From: CAVXEH01 sp963805645 | Lineage (GTDB): Bacteria > Chloroflexota > Limnocylindria > QHBO01 | NCBI GenBank assembly: GCA_963805645.1 | Contig: CAWDVA010000007.1 | Span: 743,539-807,538, forward strand | Direction of reading: 5' to 3' | DNA: 64,000 nucleotides | Shown here: in pieces, positions 36,357 to 44,222 of the stretch | How the letters are laid out: each line of letters begins with the position of its first letter | How positions within the stretch are numbered: the first letter of the stretch is position 1 | Notes under the pieces: generated by a model | What the model saw: the letters and a program-made list of their open reading frames with translations, nothing else | Told to the model about the DNA's origin: nothing | Databases searched by the model: none | Program-made: the position numbers and the translations under genes

Positions 36357-37493
36357 GTGGTGAGCAGGCGCTCGGCGAATCGGCTATCGTTGCGGCTCGT
36401 GGAGCTGGTCACCAATCCCGCGGCACCGTCGGGGACACCGCGCATCCTCCCGGTCCGGGTGGAATCGGGCCCCTCCCTGGAGCTGCTCGCGACGCTCTGG
36501 GCATTCCTGCATCGATCTCACCACCCCTACTACGACGTGGGGCGCTCGTGGTTCGACCGCATCACCACGACGGCACCCGAGACCGCAGCCCGGGCGCGGG
36601 CGTTCGCCGGGGCCTCCCTCATGGTCTGGGACCACGTCCTGGGTCTTGCCCTCGACGGCCGGCCGCCGTACACGGTGGATCGTCTGGTCACGCAGCTGGA
36701 GGAGACCGAGCCCGCTGCGCTCCGGCTCGCTCTGCTCGGCCGATGGAGCCGGCCGGTCCAGCGTGCCGTCGGCGTCGAACGGATCGAGGAGGCGGCCGCC
36801 GGGAACGCCACCGCCCAGCGCGACTTCATGCGCCTCGCCTGGCCCGACGAGGCGCCGTGGCAGGCGGGTCTGCGGCAGCTGTTCCGCCGCGATCCGGCCG
36901 AGACGCGCGCCGAGCTGGTGGCCGTCCTGCGGGCATGGAACCGGGATGTCTTCGCGGACTACATCGGCCCGGTGGCGACGGCCCTGGAGACCGAAGCCGA
37001 GGCCAAGCGGGCCAGTGCCGCCACCCTGCCGGCGCCCGAGCTCATCCGCTCGGCGCTCGACACCGGATACACGCCCACCGGCGACGTTGCCGGCGTGGTG
37101 CTGGTCCCGTCCTTCGTCATCCGCCCGTTCGTCTACTTCATCGAGCACGCGGACCAGATGCTGTTCCTGTACCCCATCGCCGACCGAACGGCGGAGGCGG
37201 TGGATCCGGGACCCCCCGAACGGCTGGTGAAGCTGGCCCAGGCGCTCGGCGACCGCGGCAGGCTCGAGATCCTCGGCGTGCTTCGTGATCGCGACCTGGC
37301 GGTGAAGGAGATCGCCGGCGAGCTGGGCCTGGCACGCTCGACCCTGCGCCATCACCTGGGGATCCTGCAGGGAGCCGGGCTCATCCGGCCGGTCCAGTCC
37401 GGGAGCGGGTTCAGCCGGTTCCAGCTGCGCGAAGAGGCGGCAACGGACCTGGCCGAGCTGCTGGACCGGTTCCTGCGAAGATCACCCACATGA
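36357..37493 (+). CDS. ArsR-like HTH regulator with large N-terminal DUF5937-like domain
   Basis: 378 residues. The C-terminal 90 residues form an ArsR/HTH_20 winged helix (ERLVKLAQALGDRGRLEILG, AVKEIAGELGLARSTLRHHL). The N-terminal 280 residues resemble the DUF5937 sensor-type region found in such regulators; its ligand is unknown. The GTG at 36357 is the first start and follows a palindrome; later GTG and TTG codons are possible. It overlaps the small GNAT gene by ATGA and may control the divergent peptide-binding lipoprotein. Confidence 0.78.
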   Translation: MVSRRSANRLSLRLVELVTNPAAPSGTPRILPVRVESGPSLELLATLWAFLHRSHHPYYDVGRSWFDRITTTAPETAARARAFAGASLMVWDHVLGLALDGRPPYTVDRLVTQLEETEPAALRLALLGRWSRPVQRAVGVERIEEAAAGNATAQRDFMRLAWPDEAPWQAGLRQLFRRDPAETRAELVAVLRAWNRDVFADYIGPVATALETEAEAKRASAATLPAPELIRSALDTGYTPTGDVAGVVLVPSFVIRPFVYFIEHADQMLFLYPIADRTAEAVDPGPPERLVKLAQALGDRGRLEILGVLRDRDLAVKEIAGELGLARSTLRHHLGILQGAGLIRPVQSGSGFSRFQLREEAATDLAELLDRFLRRSPT

Positions 37494-37819
37494 CCGATGG
37501 AACCCGCGCCGCCGATGCGGCGCGCATCACCAACCACCCCGAGGAGCAGCGCTACGAGGCGTGGCTCGACGGAGCCTTCGCCGGCAAGGCCGAGTACCGG
37601 ATCGTCGGCGACCGCGTCATCTTCTTCCACACGGAGATCGACCCTGCCTTCGAGGGGCGCGGCGTCGGATCCCGGCTCGCCCGCGGTGCGCTCGATGATG
37701 TTCGGGAGCGCGGCCTGCGGGTGACGCCCAGGTGCCCGTTCATCGCCGCCTGGATCGCCCGCCACCCCGACTACCAGGCCCTCGTCGCCGAACGACCGGC
37801 ACGCCGCTCCGGCGGCTGA
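37490..37819 (+). CDS. Small GNAT-fold acetyltransferase (Acetyltransf_CG type)
   Basis: 109 residues, the compact N-acetyltransferase-like family (PF14542, YjdJ/human GTLF3B relatives). Visible landmarks are GKAEYRIVGDRVIFFHTEI, the acetyl-CoA loop FEGRGVGSRLARGALDDV and RVTPRCPFIAAWIARHPDY, whose Cys is conserved in the family. It overlaps the regulator gene by 4 bp, so both are translated from one message. The family's substrate is uncertain. Confidence 0.85.
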   Translation: MTDGTRAADAARITNHPEEQRYEAWLDGAFAGKAEYRIVGDRVIFFHTEIDPAFEGRGVGSRLARGALDDVRERGLRVTPRCPFIAAWIARHPDYQALVAERPARRSGG

Positions 37820-37853
37820 CCCGCACCACCCGCCGCCGCCCGCGGGCGACACG

Positions 37854-37891
37854 TTGCATGAATCTGCGTTCGTGTGCATAATCATGCGCCC
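37854..37891 (+). promoter_or_regulatory. Arginine operon promoter overlapped by tandem ARG-box-like sequences
   Basis: TTGCATGAAT begins at 37854 and GTGCATAATCATGC at 37874; their GCAT cores are 20 bp apart, so they lie on the same DNA face, as tandem ArgR boxes do. The same bases form a promoter: TTGCAT (37854-37859), a 17-nt spacer and CATAAT (37877-37882). The argH ATG is 9 nt after the -10, so the message is probably leaderless and ArgR binding would occlude RNA polymerase. Inference from ARG-box patterns in other bacteria. Confidence 0.65.
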
Positions 37892-39322
37892 ATGGCCGAG
37901 CCCCACGATCCGCCGACCGCCTCCGGTGCGCCCCGCTGGGCGGGAGTCGCCACCACCCCGCTGACCGATGCGCTCCTGCGGCTCGGTGGAACAGCGATCG
38001 AGGATGCCCCGCTGGCGGCGCACGACGTTGCGGCATCCCTGGTGCACGTCGGGGAGCTGGAGCGCCTGGGCCTTCTGACGCCCGACGATGCCGCGCTGGC
38101 GCGTGCCGCCCTCGGGGCGATCGGCGCCGAGCTTGCTACCGGCACCTTCGCCTGGCGCGAAGAGCACGAGGACGTCCACATGAACATCGAGGCCGCGCTC
38201 GCCGCGCGCGCCGGCGAGGCGATCGCCGGCCAGCTCCAGGCCGGGCGCAGCCGCAACGAAGAGGTGGTGACCGATGAGCGCCGCTGGCTGCTGGCCACCG
38301 TCGCGGACCTCGACGCGGCGCTCGCCGCCCTCCAGGAGGCGCTGCTCGACCAGGCCCACCGGGCGTTCGGGGCGGGCGCGGTCATCCCGGCCCTGACCCA
38401 TGGCCAGCCCGCCCAGCCGGTCCTGCTGGCACACCAGCTCCTGGCCTGGATCGAGATGCTCGATCGCGACCGCGGCCGCCTGGCCGATGCCGCCGCGCGC
38501 GCCGACGCCTCGCCCGCAGGATCCGGGGCGGTGGCGGGCTCCGGCCTGCCCCTCGATCGCGCAGCGATCGCGACGGCCCTCGGCTTCGCGGGAATCACCG
38601 CGAACTCCATCGACGCGGTGGCGGACCGCGACTACGCGGCGGAGCTGGCGGCGGCGTGCGCCATCGGTGCCGGGCACCTCTCCCGCCTGGCCGGCGAGCT
38701 CGCCGGCTGGTCGGCGCCGTCCGTGGGCTGGGTCCGCCTGGGCGACGGCTACGTCTCGGGCAGCTCCATGCTCCCGAACAAGCGAAACCCCGACAGCTGC
38801 GAGCTCGTGCGGGGCCGGGCGGCCCGCATCGCCGGCAACCTGGGCGTGATCCTCTCCGTGCCGCGGGGGCTGCCCCTTGCCTACCACCGCGACCTGCAGG
38901 AGACCCGTGCCGCCATGCTCGACGCAGCGGGCTCGTACCAGCTCTGTCTGCAGGTCATGGAGGGCGTGGTCCGGACCGCGGAGTTCGATCATGCCGCCAT
39001 GCGCGCAGCCGCGGACGGCGGCCACCTGGCGGCGACCGCCCTCGCGGAGCGTCTGGTGGCCGCAGGGGTTCCGTTCCGGCAGGCGCATCACCGGGTGGGA
39101 GCCCTGGTCGGGCAGGCCACGTCGTCCGGCACGTCCCTCGCGGAGCTTTCGCCGGAGGTCCTGGCCGACGCGCTGCCCGAGCTTGCCGGTCGCGTCCAGC
39201 CGATTCCGACCCTGGAGGATGCCCTCGCCGCGCCGGATCTGCCCGGCGGCACGGCCCCCGCGCGCGTCGCCGCAGCGCTCGCCGCCGTACGGAAGCGACT
39301 GACCGCGGAGCGGCGGTCGTGA
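37892..39322 (+). CDS. argH: Argininosuccinate lyase
   Basis: 476 residues. The fumarase/aspartase superfamily signature appears as GSSMLPNKRNPDSCELVRG, with QAGRSRNEEVVTDERRW and ALTHGQPAQPVLLAHQLLAW earlier in the chain. It splits argininosuccinate into arginine and fumarate, the last step of the pathway. It is the first gene of the arginine operon, unlike the common argCJBD order. ATG 37892 is preferred; an in-frame GTG at 37874 lies within the putative -10 and operator. The stop overlaps argC by GTGA. Confidence 0.95.
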   Translation: MAEPHDPPTASGAPRWAGVATTPLTDALLRLGGTAIEDAPLAAHDVAASLVHVGELERLGLLTPDDAALARAALGAIGAELATGTFAWREEHEDVHMNIEAALAARAGEAIAGQLQAGRSRNEEVVTDERRWLLATVADLDAALAALQEALLDQAHRAFGAGAVIPALTHGQPAQPVLLAHQLLAWIEMLDRDRGRLADAAARADASPAGSGAVAGSGLPLDRAAIATALGFAGITANSIDAVADRDYAAELAAACAIGAGHLSRLAGELAGWSAPSVGWVRLGDGYVSGSSMLPNKRNPDSCELVRGRAARIAGNLGVILSVPRGLPLAYHRDLQETRAAMLDAAGSYQLCLQVMEGVVRTAEFDHAAMRAAADGGHLAATALAERLVAAGVPFRQAHHRVGALVGQATSSGTSLAELSPEVLADALPELAGRVQPIPTLEDALAAPDLPGGTAPARVAAALAAVRKRLTAERRS

Positions 39323-40356
39323 CCGCGGAGCGCAGCACCGTCCGAGCCGCGGTCGTGGGAGCCTCGGGATATGCGGGCGGCGAGCTGATCCGGCTGCTGG
39401 CGGGGCATCCGCTGGTGTCGCTGGTGTCGGTGCACGCGCGTGATCGTGCCGGCGTCGCGCTGGAGAGCGAGTTTCCTCACCTCGCACCGCTGGGGCTCAC
39501 CATGCACGACGGGCTGCCCGACCCCGGCGCCGTGGACGTGGCGTTCCTGGCGCTCCCGTCGGGGGCGTCGTCCGGGGCGGCGGAGCCGCTCGTGGGCGCG
39601 GGCGTCACGGTCATCGACATCGGCGCTGACTTCCGCATCCGAGACGAGGCCACCCACCGGGCCTGGTACGGCGATGCCGCACGCCCGGCCGCGCTGGCCG
39701 CGAGCGCGGTATACGGGCTGACGGAGCGCGCCCGGGACGGCCTGCCCGGCGCCCGGCTGGTGGCGAACCCGGGGTGCTACCCGACCGCTGCGCTCCTCGC
39801 CGTTGCGCCCTTCGCCGCAGCCGGCCTCCTCGCGGACGAGGTCGTGATCGACGCGAAGTCCGGGGTCAGCGGGGCCGGACGCACGGCATCGCGCGCCTAC
39901 GGCTTCAGCGAGCTCGACGCCTCGGTGAGCGCGTACGGTCTCGGCGGCCATCGACACCGGCCGGAGATCGAGCAGGGCCTCGCGGATTCGGGGGCGGACG
40001 GGATCGGGGTCACGTTCGTCCCGCACCTGGTCCCCATGGCCCGCGGCCTGCTGGCCACCTGCTACCTGCGGCTCGCCGATGACCTGGACGACCCGGCGCT
40101 CCACGCCGTCCTGTGCGACGCCTACCCCGCCGAGCCGTTCGTCCACGTCACCGACTCGCCGCCCGCGACGAAACTGGCGGCCGGCTCGAACCACGCCTTC
40201 CTGTTCGTGGCCCGCACCGGACCGGCCCGCTGCGTGGTGACCTGCGCCATCGACAACCTGGGCAAGGGCGCCGCCGGACAGGCGATCCAGAACATGAACG
40301 TCGTCTTCGGCCTTCCCGAGACGGCCGGGCTCGGGGCGCTCGGGGTGGTCCCGTGA
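39319..40356 (+). CDS. argC: N-acetyl-gamma-glutamyl-phosphate reductase
   Basis: 345 residues. An N-terminal NADP-binding motif VVGASGYAGGELIRLLAGHP is followed by the catalytic Cys in VANPGCYPTAALLAVAP and by AKSGVSGAGR and HRHRPEIEQGL. It reduces N-acetylglutamyl phosphate to the semialdehyde, step 3 of arginine synthesis. The GTG start at 39319 overlaps the argH stop (GTGA), and the frame upstream lies inside argH. Overlaps argJ by GTGA as well. Confidence 0.95.
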   Translation: MTAERSTVRAAVVGASGYAGGELIRLLAGHPLVSLVSVHARDRAGVALESEFPHLAPLGLTMHDGLPDPGAVDVAFLALPSGASSGAAEPLVGAGVTVIDIGADFRIRDEATHRAWYGDAARPAALAASAVYGLTERARDGLPGARLVANPGCYPTAALLAVAPFAAAGLLADEVVIDAKSGVSGAGRTASRAYGFSELDASVSAYGLGGHRHRPEIEQGLADSGADGIGVTFVPHLVPMARGLLATCYLRLADDLDDPALHAVLCDAYPAEPFVHVTDSPPATKLAAGSNHAFLFVARTGPARCVVTCAIDNLGKGAAGQAIQNMNVVFGLPETAGLGALGVVP

Positions 40357-41570
40357 GCGCCGTCGTCGAGCGGGCGAGCGGCGGCGTCCTCGCGCCGCGC
40401 GGCTTCCGCGCAGGATCGGCCTCCGCCGGGATCCGGGAGCACAGCAGCGCGGACGACGTGGCCCTGGTGGTGGTCGATGCGGCCGCGACCGCCGTGGCGT
40501 TCCTGACCGCGAACCGCTTCGCGGCGGCGCCGGTGCAGGTCGCCCGGCTGTCGCTGGCAGAGACCGGTGGACGGGCGCGGGCCATCGTGCTGAACGCCGG
40601 CTGCGCCAACGCGGGGACCGGCCCGGCCGGGTTGGAGGCCGCCCGTCAGGTCATCGGCGCCGTTGCCGGGCGCCTGGGGTGCCACCCGGCGGAGGTGCTT
40701 CCGGCCTCCACCGGGCTCATCGGCTCGGCGCTGCCGGCCGAACGGGTGGCCGGCGCGGTCGCCGGCCTCTCGCTGTCGGATGCACCGGAGGCGGGGACGG
40801 CGGCGGCGCGCGCGATCATGACCACCGACACGCGGCCCAAGGAATCGGCGGCCCGGGTCGTGGTCGACGGACGCCCGATCACCGTGGGCGGCATGGCCAA
40901 GGGCGCCGGCATGATCCACCCGGGCATGGCGACCATGCTGGCGGTGGTGACCACCGACGCTGCGGTCGAGGCCGGGACGCTGCGAGCGGTGGCCGGCCCC
41001 ATCGTCGAGCGGACCTTCAACCAGGTCAGCGTGGACGGCGACACCTCCACCAACGACACCCTCTACCTGCTCGCCTCGGGCCGCGCGGGCGGCGGTCCGA
41101 TCACCGACGGCGACGCGGCCGATGCCCTCGCAACGGCACTCGATGCGGTCTGCACCGATCTCGCCCGCCAGATCGCGGCAGATGGCGAGGGGGCGACGCG
41201 GCGCATCGACGTGACGGTCAGCGGCGCGCGCGACGACACCGACGCCCGCGCCGCCGCGAGGGCCGTCGCGGGCTCGAACCTGGTCAAGGCCGCGGTCCAC
41301 GGAGCCGACCCGAACTGGGGGCGCATCGCCGCCGCCGCGGGCCGCAGCGGCGCGCTGCTGGACCCGGACCTCCTGCGGATCTGGATCGGCGAGGTGCTGA
41401 CCTACGCCGGAGGGCCGTGCGCCCACGATCCCGCGGCGGCGAGCGACGCGATGCGCGGCGACGTGGTGGCGATCCGCCTCGACCTGGGTGCCGGCGACGG
41501 CATCGGGGTGGCGTGGGGCTGCGACCTGTCCGCCGAGTACGTGGCCATCAACAGCGAGTACGCGACGTGA
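40353..41570 (+). CDS. argJ: Glutamate N-acetyltransferase / ornithine acetyltransferase
   Basis: 405 residues with all ArgJ landmarks: ANRFAAAPVQVARLSLAE, LNAGCANAGTG, STGLIGSALP, and the self-cleavage site in HPGMATMLAVVTTDA, where the Thr after GMA becomes the nucleophile of the beta chain. FNQVSVDGDTSTNDTLYLLAS and DPNWGRIAAAAGRSG follow. It transfers the acetyl group from N-acetylornithine to glutamate. Whether it is mono- or bifunctional cannot be read from sequence, but an ArgA-like domain is encoded in the same operon. GTG start. Confidence 0.95.
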   Translation: MSAVVERASGGVLAPRGFRAGSASAGIREHSSADDVALVVVDAAATAVAFLTANRFAAAPVQVARLSLAETGGRARAIVLNAGCANAGTGPAGLEAARQVIGAVAGRLGCHPAEVLPASTGLIGSALPAERVAGAVAGLSLSDAPEAGTAAARAIMTTDTRPKESAARVVVDGRPITVGGMAKGAGMIHPGMATMLAVVTTDAAVEAGTLRAVAGPIVERTFNQVSVDGDTSTNDTLYLLASGRAGGGPITDGDAADALATALDAVCTDLARQIAADGEGATRRIDVTVSGARDDTDARAAARAVAGSNLVKAAVHGADPNWGRIAAAAGRSGALLDPDLLRIWIGEVLTYAGGPCAHDPAAASDAMRGDVVAIRLDLGAGDGIGVAWGCDLSAEYVAINSEYAT

Positions 41571-42406
41571 GCGCGCACGTCGGCGGACCGGTCACCCTCA
41601 AGCTGGGCGGCACGAGCGCGCAGCACGCCGGCTGCGTGGAGCTGGTGGGCCGCCTGGCCGAGCCCGGCTGGGTGGTGGTCCACGGCGGTGGTGGTGAGCT
41701 CGACGCGTGGTCGGCCCGGCTCGGCCTGGCAACGCGGCGGGTGGAGGGCCTGCGCGTCACCGACCCGGAGACCCTGGACCTCGCCTGCGCCGTGCTGGGT
41801 GGGCTGGTCAACGCCCGCCTGGTCGCGCGCCTGCGGGCCATGGGGGTCCCGGCCCTTGGCCTCACCGGCCTGGACGGCGGGCTCCTGACCGCCACGCCGC
41901 TCGATCCGCAGCTCGGGGCGGTGGGAGAGGTGACCGGAGTGGACGCACCCCTGCTCGACGCGCTCGCTGCCGCGGGCCAGGTGCCGGTCGTGGCCTCGAT
42001 CGCCGCGTCCCGCACCGGCGAGGTGCTCAACGTGAACGCGGATACCGCGGCGGGTGCGGTGGCCGCCGCGCGGGGCGGTCTCCTGATCCTGTGCACCGAC
42101 GTGGCCGGGGTGCTCCGGGACGGGGCGCTCGTGGAGCGGATCGACTCATCCGCCGCAGTTCGCCTTCTCGCCGATGGCGCCGCGTCCGGCGGAATGCGCC
42201 CGAAGCTCCGCGCCGCGCTGCACGCGGCCGGCGCGGGGTGCGAGGTGCGCATCGTCGACGGCCGCGACCCCGACGCGGTCCTGGCTGCCCTCCGAGGAGA
42301 GGCGGCCGGCACCCTCGTCACCGCCGGGACGCCCGGCGGCGTCCCCATTCAGCCCGGCGTGCCGGGCATCCAGCAGCTCACCGAAGGTCCGGGAGGGACG
42401 ACATGA
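41567..42406 (+). CDS. argB: Acetylglutamate kinase (short ArgB)
   Basis: 279 residues of the amino-acid kinase family: VTLKLGGTS (phosphate loop), WVVVHGGGGELDAWSARLG, LTGLDGGLLTA, VNADTAAGAVAAA and CTDVAGVLRDG. It phosphorylates N-acetylglutamate, step 2. The protein is short and lacks the N-terminal helix of arginine-inhibited hexameric kinases, and it also resembles the LysZ branch. Gene context makes ArgB the better call. GTG start overlapping argJ. Confidence 0.9.
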   Translation: MSAHVGGPVTLKLGGTSAQHAGCVELVGRLAEPGWVVVHGGGGELDAWSARLGLATRRVEGLRVTDPETLDLACAVLGGLVNARLVARLRAMGVPALGLTGLDGGLLTATPLDPQLGAVGEVTGVDAPLLDALAAAGQVPVVASIAASRTGEVLNVNADTAAGAVAAARGGLLILCTDVAGVLRDGALVERIDSSAAVRLLADGAASGGMRPKLRAALHAAGAGCEVRIVDGRDPDAVLAALRGEAAGTLVTAGTPGGVPIQPGVPGIQQLTEGPGGTT

Positions 42407-42909
42407 CCGGTCCGGCGCATCGCCAGGAGCTCATCCGCCAGCTGCTCGCGGCGGGACCCGTTCGATCGCAGCACGCGCTGCAGCTCGCGCTCGCCGAGCG
42501 CGGCGTGGACGTCAACCAGGCCACGATCTCGCGCGACCTGGCTGCCCTGGGGGTGATGCGCGGCAACCGCGGCGGTGGCCCCGCCTACCTTCTCCCTGAT
42601 GACGTGGCCGAGGCACCGGCGGCCGCGGCTGCGGCACGCCTGAGACGCCTGCTCACCGATCTCCCGCTGGAGATCGACGCCGCACCGCCGTTCCTGGTCC
42701 TGCGCACGACGCCGGGGGCCGCGAACGCCATTGCCTCGTCGCTCGACCTGGCCCGCCACGCCGACGTGGTGGGCACGGTGGCCGGCGACGACACGATCTT
42801 CGTCGCCTGCCGCGGCCGGGCCGGTCTGATCCGGGTCCGCGACTACCTCACCGCCCTGCGCGCCGAGTCGGCGCCGTCATCCACTCCCCTGCCTGCGAGG
42901 AACCCATGA
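42403..42909 (+). CDS. argR: Arginine repressor
   Basis: 168 residues. The N-terminal winged helix contains AERGVDVNQATISRDLAALGVMR, the ArgR recognition helix, and the C-terminal oligomerisation and arginine-binding domain contains PGAANAIASSLDLARHADVVG and VAGDDTIFVACRG. It binds arginine and represses the operon, probably at the boxes before argH, so this is feedback within one transcript. Overlaps argB and argG by ATGA. Confidence 0.95.
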   Translation: MTGPAHRQELIRQLLAAGPVRSQHALQLALAERGVDVNQATISRDLAALGVMRGNRGGGPAYLLPDDVAEAPAAAAAARLRRLLTDLPLEIDAAPPFLVLRTTPGAANAIASSLDLARHADVVGTVAGDDTIFVACRGRAGLIRVRDYLTALRAESAPSSTPLPARNP

Positions 42910-44222
42910 CCGAACGCGTAGTGCTCGCCTATTCGGGCGGGCTGGACACCTCCGTCGCCGTCCCCTGGCTCCGCGAGTCCCACGGCTACGAGGTGGTGAC
43001 CCTGACCGCCGACGTGGGCGGCGGTGCGGACCTGCCCGCCATCAGCGCCCGCGCCCTGGGGGCCGGTGCATCGGTCGCCATCGGGGTCGACGCGCGGGCC
43101 GCCTTCGTCGAGTCGTACGTGTGGCCGGCGCTCCAGGCGGGCGCCGTCTACCAGGGTGTCTACCCGCTCGCCACCGCGCTCGCCCGCCCGCTCATCGCCC
43201 GGCTGCTCGTCGAGGCGGCCCACGAGACGGGCGCGAACCTGGTGGCCCACGGCTGCACCGGCAAGGGCAACGACCAGGTCCGCTTCGACGTCGCCATCGG
43301 CGCGCTGGATCCCTCGCTGACCGTGATCGCGCCCATGCGCAAGGGGATGGGCATGAACCGCGACGAGGAGCTCGCCTACGCGCGGGCGCGCGGCATCCCG
43401 CTCGAGGCGGGGACCGGCGCCGGATCGCCGTACAGCATCGACGTGAACCTGTGGGGGCGTTCCATCGAGGCCGGCGTCCTGGAGGACCCGTGGGTCGCGG
43501 CACCGCCGGATGCCTTCGCCTGGACGGTGGACCCTGCCGAGGCGCCGCGCACCCCGTCGGAGCTCGCCATCGGCTTCGAGCAGGGAATCCCGGTCACCCT
43601 CGACGGAGAACCCCTCGACGGCGTGACCCTCATCGAGCGGCTGAACCAGGTCGGTGGCGCGAACGGCGTGGGTCGCATCGACCATCTCGAGGACCGGCTG
43701 GTGGGGATCAAGAGCCGCGAGATCTACGAGGCCCCGGCCGCCGTCATCCTGCACGCCGCGCATGCCGCCCTGGAGCAGATGGTGCTGTCGCGCGACCTGC
43801 TCGCCTTCAAGCGCGAGGTGGGCAACCGGCTGGCCACCCTCACCTACGACGGGGTCTGGTTCGGCGAGCTGGCCACCGCGCTGCGCGGGTTCGTGGCCAG
43901 GACGCAGGACCACGTCAACGGCACGGTCCGTCTGCGGCTGATGGCCGGCAGCGCCTCCGTGGTGGGCCGCACCTCGCCGGACTCCCTGTACCGGCACGAC
44001 CTGGCCACCTATGGTGCCGAGGACAGCTTCGACCAGGCCGCCGCGGTGGGCTTCATCGCGCTGTGGGGCCTGCCGGTCCGGACCCAGTCGGCCATCCACG
44101 GGTCCGCGATCCACAACGGCTCGCTGCTGGACCAGCTGGGCGCCCTCCGCAGAACCGCGACCGATGCCGCCGCAGCCGTGGTCGACGGCACACCGGGCAC
44201 GCCGGTGGGACCGGGCCGATGA
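42906..44222 (+). CDS. argG: Argininosuccinate synthase
   Basis: 438 residues. The ATP pyrophosphatase loop is VLAYSGGLDTSVAVPWL; further family motifs are HGCTGKGNDQVRFDVAIG and WGRSIEAGVLEDPW, and RIDHLEDRLVGIKSREIYE follows. It joins citrulline and aspartate. The citrulline-forming enzyme (ArgF) is not encoded in this operon, so it must be elsewhere. Start ATG 42906 overlaps argR; the stop overlaps the argA-argD gene. Confidence 0.96.
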   Translation: MTERVVLAYSGGLDTSVAVPWLRESHGYEVVTLTADVGGGADLPAISARALGAGASVAIGVDARAAFVESYVWPALQAGAVYQGVYPLATALARPLIARLLVEAAHETGANLVAHGCTGKGNDQVRFDVAIGALDPSLTVIAPMRKGMGMNRDEELAYARARGIPLEAGTGAGSPYSIDVNLWGRSIEAGVLEDPWVAAPPDAFAWTVDPAEAPRTPSELAIGFEQGIPVTLDGEPLDGVTLIERLNQVGGANGVGRIDHLEDRLVGIKSREIYEAPAAVILHAAHAALEQMVLSRDLLAFKREVGNRLATLTYDGVWFGELATALRGFVARTQDHVNGTVRLRLMAGSASVVGRTSPDSLYRHDLATYGAEDSFDQAAAVGFIALWGLPVRTQSAIHGSAIHNGSLLDQLGALRRTATDAAAAVVDGTPGTPVGPGR

